Assembly: GCF_900115685.1 (NCBI RefSeq)
Contig: NZ_FOXJ01000001.1
Coordinates: 715,796 to 779,795 of the forward strand
DNA: 64,000 nucleotides
From: Variovorax sp. 770b2
GTDB lineage: Bacteria; Pseudomonadota; Gammaproteobacteria; Burkholderiales; Burkholderiaceae_C
Reading direction: 5' to 3'
Below the pieces are notes generated by a model. That model did no database searches. It saw nothing but the letters and a program-made list of their open reading frames with translations, and was not told where the DNA came from. Positions within the stretch are counted from its first letter, which is position 1, and the number at the start of each line of letters is the position of its first letter. A program made the translations under genes and the position numbers. Positions 59,066-64,000 of this stretch are shown here, piece after piece.

Positions 59066-60073
59066 TCAGGACTTGATGAACGCCAGCAGGTCGGCGTTGA
59101 ACTTGTCCTTGTGCGTGTCGGTCAGGCCGTGCGGCGCGCCGGGGTAGACGATGAGCTTGTTGTTCTTCACCAGCTTGGCCGAGGCCAGGCCCGCGGCGCC
59201 GATCGGCACGATCTGGTCGTCGTCGCCGTGGACGATGAGCGTGGGCACGTCGAACTTCTTCAGGTCTTCGGTGAAGTCGGTTTCGGAGAACGCCTTGATC
59301 GAGTCGTAGGTGTTCTTGTGGCCGCCGATCATGCCCTGCGCCCACCACGAATCGATGAGGCCCTGCGACACCTTGGCGCCCGGCCGGTTGAAGCCGAAGA
59401 AGGGGCCCGAGGGCACGTCCTTGTAGAACTGCGAGCGATTGGCCAGCTGCGCGGCGCGCAGGCCGTCGAACACTTCGATGGGCAGGCCCCCGGGGTTGGC
59501 GGCGGTCTTGAGCATGAGCGGCGGCACGGCCGAAATGAGTGCGGCCTTGGCGACGCGCTTGGTGCCATGGCGGCCGATGTAGCGCGCCACTTCGCCGCCG
59601 CCGGTGGAGAAGCCGACCAGCACGATGTTCTTCAGGTCCAGCGTCTCGATGACGGTGGCCAGGTCGTCGGCGTAGGTGTCCATGTCGTTGCCGTTCCATG
59701 GCTGGCTGGAGCGGCCGTGGCCGCGGCGGTCGTGCGCCACGGTGCGGTAGCCCAGCGAGGAGAGGAAGAGCATCTGCGATTCCCAGCTGTCCGAGTCGAG
59801 CGGCCAGCCGTGGCTGAAGACGACGGTTTGCCCGGTGCTGGGGCCCCAGTCCTTGAAGTAAAGCTGGGTGCCGTCCTTGGTGACGATGGTGTTGCTCATG
59901 ACTTGCTTTCCTTGGAGTGAAGAGGCCGCGCCGGCTTTCGGCGCAGCGGTGGAAGCGGCGGATGCCGCGGTGGAGAAGCCGGTGCCCACGAGGGCGCCGG
60001 CTGCGACGGAGGCGCTACCGAGCAGCAGGTTGCGGCGGGTCGGGGTAGCGGTCAAGTTCTTTGCGTGTGACAT
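59066..60073 (-). CDS. Tat-exported alpha/beta hydrolase (haloperoxidase-like)
   Basis: 335 residues. The leader has [20 protein letters not shown], a twin-arginine signal. The enzyme part starts near [39 protein letters not shown] and [20 protein letters not shown] follow. The nucleophile Ser is in [20 protein letters not shown], Asp in [13 protein letters not shown] and His in [20 protein letters not shown]. These are hallmarks of cofactor-free chloroperoxidases/esterases. An upstream palindrome shared with the OhrR-like gene suggests peroxide-responsive control. Confidence 0.92.
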   Translation of the reverse strand: MSHAKNLTATPTRRNLLLGSASVAAGALVGTGFSTAASAASTAAPKAGAASSLQGKQVMSNTIVTKDGTQLYFKDWGPSTGQTVVFSHGWPLDSDSWESQMLFLSSLGYRTVAHDRRGHGRSSQPWNGNDMDTYADDLATVIETLDLKNIVLVGFSTGGGEVARYIGRHGTKRVAKAALISAVPPLMLKTAANPGGLPIEVFDGLRAAQLANRSQFYKDVPSGPFFGFNRPGAKVSQGLIDSWWAQGMIGGHKNTYDSIKAFSETDFTEDLKKFDVPTLIVHGDDDQIVPIGAAGLASAKLVKNNKLIVYPGAPHGLTDTHKDKFNADLLAFIKS

Positions 60074-60133
60074 GGTGCGTTCCTTCGGTGACGTGGTGGA
60101 GATGGAAGAAGAGAATTCGTATCGCGTGTATTA

Positions 60134-60149
60134 ATATCGCATGCGATAT
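60134..60149. promoter_or_regulatory. OhrR-type operator before the hydrolase gene
   Basis: ATATCGCATGCGATAT is a perfect 16-base palindrome, 61 bases upstream of the hydrolase start at 60073. Its core ATCGCATGCGAT is repeated before the OhrR-like gene (60678-60695). Confidence 0.75.
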
Positions 60150-60189
60150 AAATGACAGGAAAAAACAGGAAGGCGGATGCGGCGGGCCC

Positions 60190-60666
60190 TCACGCGTTCC
60201 TGTCCAGGTTCGAGCGCAGGGCGAGCAGTTCGTCGCGCAGCTTGCCGATCTGGCCCGGCTCCAGCGCCATGGCTTCGGCCACGCAGGCGGGCAGGGCGCG
60301 CGCCTTCTTGTGCAGCGCGCGGCCTTCGGCGGTGAGGGACACGATGACCTGGCGCTCGTCCGATGCGGAGCGCACGCGCTGGATGAGGCCACGTGCTTCG
60401 AGGCGCTTGAGCAAGGGGGTGAGGGTGGTCGTCTCCAGCGAGAGCCGCGTGCAGATCTCGGAGACGTTGATGCCATCGCGCTCCCACAGCACCAGCATGA
60501 CCAGGTACTGCAGGTAGGTGAGGTCCAGGTCGTGCAGCAGGCCGCGGTACACCTTGTTGAGGCTGAGCATCGTCGAGTACACGGCAAAGCAGAGCTGTTC
60601 GTCGAGCGCCAGGGGATTGGTCCTGGCGGCTTCAGCGGGTGGGGCAGCGGGGCGCTTAGAAGGCAT
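60190..60666 (-). CDS. OhrR-type MarR-family regulator
   Basis: 158 residues: NPLALDEQLCFAVYSTMLSL, then NKVYRGLLHDLDLTYLQYLV and MLVLWERDGINVSEICTRLS. The single Cys in DEQLCF is the position of the peroxide-sensing cysteine of OhrR. TLTPLLKRLEARGLIQRVRS, then DERQVIVSLTAEG is the winged helix. It probably represses the divergent-spaced hydrolase gene and itself until oxidised by organic hydroperoxides. Start 60666 was chosen because the operator lies directly upstream. Confidence 0.93.
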   Translation of the reverse strand: MPSKRPAAPPAEAARTNPLALDEQLCFAVYSTMLSLNKVYRGLLHDLDLTYLQYLVMLVLWERDGINVSEICTRLSLETTTLTPLLKRLEARGLIQRVRSASDERQVIVSLTAEGRALHKKARALPACVAEAMALEPGQIGKLRDELLALRSNLDRNA

Positions 60667-60677
60667 GGGCCGGATAT

Positions 60678-60695
60678 TAGATCGCATGCGATCTA
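60678..60695. promoter_or_regulatory. OhrR-type operator before the regulator gene
   Basis: TAGATCGCATGCGATCTA is a perfect 18-base palindrome 12 bases upstream of the regulator start. A near copy of one arm (CAAGCGATAT) follows at about 60700-60709. Confidence 0.75.
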
Positions 60696-60732
60696 GTTGC
60701 AAGCGATATTTCTGGATGGCCCCGTGGGCTGC

Positions 60733-61716
60733 TCAGTCTGGCGATCTGCGGTAGGCGCCCGGCGGTGTTCCGAAGTGGCTCCTGAAACAGCGGCTGAAGT
60801 GGCTCGCATCGCCGAATCCGTTGCGGTAGGCAATCTCCGAAACGCTCAGGTGATCGAGCCTGCGGTTCCCGAGTTCTTCCTTCGCGCGTTCGAGGCGGCG
60901 TGCCTTCAGGTACGCGCCGTACTGCGTGCGCTGCAGCTCGAAGAGACGGTGCGTGAGCCGCTTCGAAATGCCGAGTTCTTTCGAGACCGCATCGACCGAC
61001 AACTCCGCATCGCCCAGGTGCGCCTCGATGCAGGCCACCAGCCGTTGCCAGCGGTCGCGCTCGCGGCGCTTGCCTTCGGCTGCATCGTCGTCCACCGATT
61101 CGCACGATTCGCAGTACGTCGCGGCCAGCAGCGAGACGAAGGACTGCTCCGAGAAATACGCGAGCGCCGGCGTGCCCTGCACCGGCCCGGGGAACACATG
61201 GCCCATGTGCGTGCGCGCGGCCTCGGCCATCCGCGAATCGGCCCGCGCGATCGAGGGCACGAAGCGCTCGTGCAGGTCCGCATGGATGCCGAAGAACCGG
61301 GCGGCCGGCACGCGCAGCATCACCAGCTTGCCGGGCGTCGCGAGCGTGCAGACGGACGGCATCCGCGTGGTGCGGAACGTGATGTCGCCCTGGCGAAACG
61401 GCAGCCGCCGGCCGCCCTGGTCGATGGTGCCTTCGCCCTCGACGGCGATCATGGCCAGCACGTCGCCCGCGCCGCCGGGCGAGGCGAGCGCGGTGTCGTG
61501 CCGCACCGCGAGCGGCGTCGAGGTGAAGCTGATCGCAAGGCCCCCGCCCACGAGCCGGCAGGCCTCCAGGCTCATGCGCGGGTTGCTGTCCTGCACGCTG
61601 AGCTCGCCCGGGTAGACCAGCGAGTCGAGCGCGCTGGAGTAGCCCTGCACGTCGCCCGGATAGAACGGGCGAAAGCGCGGCGCAAAGCTCAGTTCGGATG
61701 CGGTGTCGTGGTGCAT
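60733..61716 (-). CDS. AraC-family transcriptional regulator
   Basis: 327 residues. The first 200 form an AraC-binding-like cupin region (GDVLAMIAVEGEGTIDQGGR, then RLPFRQGDITFRTTRMPSVC). The C-terminus, LGDAELSVDAVSKELGISKR and LDHLSVSEIAYRNGFGDASH followed by FSRCFRSHFGTPPGAYR, is the double helix-turn-helix. Start 61716 has GGAG upstream. It is divergent from the thioesterase gene. Confidence 0.93.
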   Translation of the reverse strand: MHHDTASELSFAPRFRPFYPGDVQGYSSALDSLVYPGELSVQDSNPRMSLEACRLVGGGLAISFTSTPLAVRHDTALASPGGAGDVLAMIAVEGEGTIDQGGRRLPFRQGDITFRTTRMPSVCTLATPGKLVMLRVPAARFFGIHADLHERFVPSIARADSRMAEAARTHMGHVFPGPVQGTPALAYFSEQSFVSLLAATYCESCESVDDDAAEGKRRERDRWQRLVACIEAHLGDAELSVDAVSKELGISKRLTHRLFELQRTQYGAYLKARRLERAKEELGNRRLDHLSVSEIAYRNGFGDASHFSRCFRSHFGTPPGAYRRSPD

Positions 61717-61845
61717 GGTGGGGCTCCTGCGGTTGGCCCGCACGCTTCGTGCCAAGCCACCGCAGTCTAGGTCTCGGGCCCGCTCGCAACGATCGAGACT
61801 TTCCACTAGGCTGTGGCACCCCAAGGCAGATCCAAGGAGACATCG

Positions 61846-62265
61846 ATGGCCGCAATCGCCGAAATCGCCGACATCCAGAAGCTGTTCGCCGGGATATTTC
61901 CCGGCCTGATGGGCATCCGCGTGACGGTGCTGGAGCCCGACCGCGTGGTGGCGGAAATGGAGGTGCGGCAAGACCTCTGCACGGCCGGCGGCATCCTGCA
62001 TGGCGGCGCCTCGATGGCGTTTGCCGACACGCTGGGCGCGGTCGGCACGCTGGTGAACCTCTCGGGCGGCAAGCGCACGACGACCACCGATTCGAGCACC
62101 AAGTTCATCGCCGGCGCGCGCCTGGGCAGCACGGTGACGGGCACCTGCGTGGCGCTGCACCGCGGGCGCACCACGATGGTCTGGCAGACCGCGATCACGA
62201 ATGCCGAGGGCAAGCTCTGCAGCGTCGTCACGCAGACGCAGCTGGTGCTCGATCCCGCGCCATGA
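61846..62265 (+). CDS. PaaI-family hotdog thioesterase
   Basis: 139 residues: LFAGIFPGLMGIRVTVLEPD, then LCTAGGILHGGASMAFADTL and GKRTTTTDSSTKFIAGARLG. The HGG with following Asp/Ala is the hotdog thioesterase catalytic region. AAGGAG precedes ATG 61846. It probably hydrolyses aromatic or short acyl-CoA esters. It may be controlled by the divergent AraC regulator. Confidence 0.9.
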   Translation: MAAIAEIADIQKLFAGIFPGLMGIRVTVLEPDRVVAEMEVRQDLCTAGGILHGGASMAFADTLGAVGTLVNLSGGKRTTTTDSSTKFIAGARLGSTVTGTCVALHRGRTTMVWQTAITNAEGKLCSVVTQTQLVLDPAP

Positions 62266-62379
62266 CGCCGTAGCTCCCCCGGTTGGCACGCAGGGTCAAT
62301 GCGCGTGCGCTCACGCACAAGCGCAAACCCGGCCCGCTTCTTACATTGACCGCCACCGTCAATGCACAGGAGCCACAGC

Positions 62380-63120
62380 GTGACAACCCACGACAACCCC
62401 ACACCGTCCCTCGACGGACTCAGCTACGGCAACTGGAGCGAGGCCGAGAAGCTCGCCCTCAGCTGCCGCATCCTGGCCAGGGAGGGGCACTCCGAAACGC
62501 TGGCCGGGCAAGTCACCGTGCGGCAGGCCGACGGCACCTTCCTCACGACGCCGCTCGCGCATGCCTTCGGCGAGATCCGCCCGCAATCGGTGATGCGCAT
62601 CGACGATTCGCTGCGCGTGCTCGAAGGGCGCGGCGTGCCGAACCCCGCGGTGCGTTTCCACCTCTGGGTCTACCGGCGAAGGCCCGATGTGAACTGCGTG
62701 ATGCACACGCATCCGCCCTATGTGTCGGCCCTGTCGATGACGGGCGAGCCGCTGCAGATCGCGCACATGGACGCCACGCCGTTCTTCGACGACTGCGCTT
62801 TCCTTGCGGAGTGGCCCGGCCTGCCGATTGCCGACGTGGAAGGCGAGATCATCTCGGCCGCGCTCGGCCACAAGCGCTGCGTGTTGCTCGCCAACCACGG
62901 CTTCCTGGCCGCGACGGCGAGCATCGAGGAGTCGCTCTACATGTCGGTGCTCATCGAGCGCGCGGCGCGCAACCAGCTGATCGCGCAGTCCGCCTACGGA
63001 CGGCTCAAGCTGGTGGACCCGGTGCTGGCGAAGGAGTCGCACGACTTCCTGCTGCAGCGGAGCATCGTCAACGCGAGCTTCGCGATGTTCGCGCGGCAGA
63101 TCACCGGGGAGCAGCCATGA
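62380..63120 (+). CDS. Class II aldolase/adducin family protein
   Basis: 246 residues from GTG 62380, chosen because AGGAG lies eight bases upstream; ATG 62362 is also in frame. EAEKLALSCRILAREGHSET, then WVYRRRPDVNCVMHTHPPYV supply the metal-binding HxH, and HKRCVLLANHGFLAATASIE the third His. The family cleaves or isomerises phosphorylated or hydroxy acids. The stop overlaps the start of the transporter gene (ATGA), which suggests that the pair imports and metabolises one carboxylate. Confidence 0.9.
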   Translation: MTTHDNPTPSLDGLSYGNWSEAEKLALSCRILAREGHSETLAGQVTVRQADGTFLTTPLAHAFGEIRPQSVMRIDDSLRVLEGRGVPNPAVRFHLWVYRRRPDVNCVMHTHPPYVSALSMTGEPLQIAHMDATPFFDDCAFLAEWPGLPIADVEGEIISAALGHKRCVLLANHGFLAATASIEESLYMSVLIERAARNQLIAQSAYGRLKLVDPVLAKESHDFLLQRSIVNASFAMFARQITGEQP

Positions 63121-64000
63121 GCAGCATCGCTTCGCCGTTGCAAGGCGCGGCCGTGGCAAAGAAGCGCCAGAGCATCTGGAAGATCGGCGCCGCCACCATG
63201 GTCGGCACGGCCATCGAGGCCTTCGACTTCCTGGCCTACGGCACCGCCGCGGCGCTGGTGTTCAACAAGCTCTTCTTTCCCAACTTCGACCCCACCGTCG
63301 GCACGCTGGCCGCCTTCGGCACCTTCGCGAGCGGCATGCTGGCGCGGCCGCTGGGCGGCATCGTCTTCGGGCACTTCGGCGACCGGCTGGGGCGCAAGTC
63401 GATGCTCACGCTGAGCCTGCTGATGATGGGCATCTGCACCGTGCTGATCGGCCTCTTGCCGACCTACGAATCGATAGGCATGTGGGCCGCGGTGCTGCTG
63501 GTGCTGCTGCGCATCGGGCAGGGGCTGTCGTTCGGCGGCGAGCTGGGCGGCGCGATGCTGATGGCCGTGGAGCATGCGCCGCCCAAGTGGCGCTCGCTGG
63601 TGGGCAGCATGCCGCAGATGGGCGCACCCATCGGCGTGCTGCTGTCCTCGGGTGCTTTCGCGCTGGTGACGCAACTGCCCGAGGCGAGCTTTCTGAGCTG
63701 GGGCTGGCGCCTGCCGTTTCTTGCGAGCGCGGTGCTGATCGTGCTGGGCGTCTTCATCCGCATGAAGGTGGAGGAATCGCCCGAGTTCATGCAGGTGAAG
63801 GTGCACCAGAAAACGGCGGTGCTGCCGGCGCGCGAGGTCGTCGCGGCGCACTGGAAGCCCTTGCTGCTGACCATCGGCGGCAAGCTGGCCGAGGTGACGC
63901 TGATCTACACGATCCTGGTGTTCTCGATCTCGTATGCGACGAGCCGCCTGGGGTTCTCGCGGGCCGATGCGCTGCACGCGCTGATCGCGGGTTCGGTGGT
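63117..64000 (+). CDS. MHS-family MFS transporter (partial, runs off the end)
   Basis: At least 294 residues are present. SSIASPLQGAAVAKKRQSIW, then GAATMVGTAIEAFDFLAYGT is the typical start of metabolite:H+ symporters. FGHFGDRLGRKSMLTLSLLM is motif A, and LLVLLRIGQGLSFGGELGGA is the RxxQGxxxGGE signature. Such carriers import dicarboxylates, shikimate or similar acids. It is translationally coupled to the aldolase gene. Confidence 0.93.
   Translation, partial: MSSIASPLQGAAVAKKRQSIWKIGAATMVGTAIEAFDFLAYGTAAALVFNKLFFPNFDPTVGTLAAFGTFASGMLARPLGGIVFGHFGDRLGRKSMLTLSLLMMGICTVLIGLLPTYESIGMWAAVLLVLLRIGQGLSFGGELGGAMLMAVEHAPPKWRSLVGSMPQMGAPIGVLLSSGAFALVTQLPEASFLSWGWRLPFLASAVLIVLGVFIRMKVEESPEFMQVKVHQKTAVLPAREVVAAHWKPLLLTIGGKLAEVTLIYTILVFSISYATSRLGFSRADALHALIAGSV

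Overview
The window is high-GC DNA (about two thirds G+C by eye) that reads like a betaproteobacterial chromosome, most probably Comamonadaceae and close to Variovorax. Reasons are the two Bug-type tripartite tricarboxylate receptor proteins, the many LysR regulators, the OhrR-like regulator with its palindromic sites, ChrA, and the gene style. No tRNA, rRNA, integrase, intact insertion sequence or CRISPR array was recognised. Species assignment is inference.

Layout. 1-11.8 kb: core and accessory metabolism, with a PH-like membrane protein, a shikimate-kinase-like protein, a Bug receptor, a cupredoxin-like protein and a large membrane protein, a LVIVD-repeat lipoprotein with a GspC-like partner, two small secreted proteins between near-identical 31-base repeats, LysR plus a second Bug receptor, and a RibD-like reductase. 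12.1-20.2 kb and 31.1-35.7 kb: two arrays of small, mostly plus-strand genes (pentapeptide repeat, glyoxalase, GNAT, barstar-like, SMI1/KNR4, ankyrin, ferredoxin-like and unknowns). Nearly every gene is preceded by a copy of a 20-base motif (consensus CGGCCANAASCGGACNTTCG), often extended on the left by GGCTACAGT. In the second array motif and gene alternate with a period of roughly 370-470 bases. This repeat-bounded cassette organisation is the most interesting structure in the window. 20.2-30.4 kb: ordinary high-GC genes (MFS, ChrA, DHA2-type MFS with LysR, SnoaL-like proteins, DUF2867, a 720-residue FG-GAP-like lipoprotein, a CusF-like protein).

36.2-44.1 kb: DTW-domain tRNA modification enzyme, an SDR remnant, LysR divergent from cupin plus carboxymuconolactone decarboxylase, VOC, esterase, SnoaL, a degenerate HD-GYP/LuxR regulator and a DUF308-like membrane protein. 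44.3-46.6 kb: a conspicuously AT-rich three-gene minus-strand operon (coiled-coil membrane protein, pentapeptide-like protein, small membrane protein), which looks acquired and may be a defence or envelope-stress module. 47-53.4 kb: a patatin-like phospholipase, a secreted lectin-like lipoprotein, a SnoaL protein, DAHP synthase and an OmpA-family protein.

53.4-64 kb: Lrp divergent from an acetolactate synthase large subunit, a CPA1 Na+/H+ antiporter, TetR plus SDR with a palindrome between them, a Tat-exported alpha/beta hydrolase and an OhrR-type regulator that share the operator core ATCGCATGCGAT, an AraC regulator divergent from a PaaI-type thioesterase, and a class II aldolase overlapping an MHS-family transporter that runs off the end. 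Decayed paralogues of two intact window genes lie at 640-803 and 4439-4684, which shows local duplication and decay.
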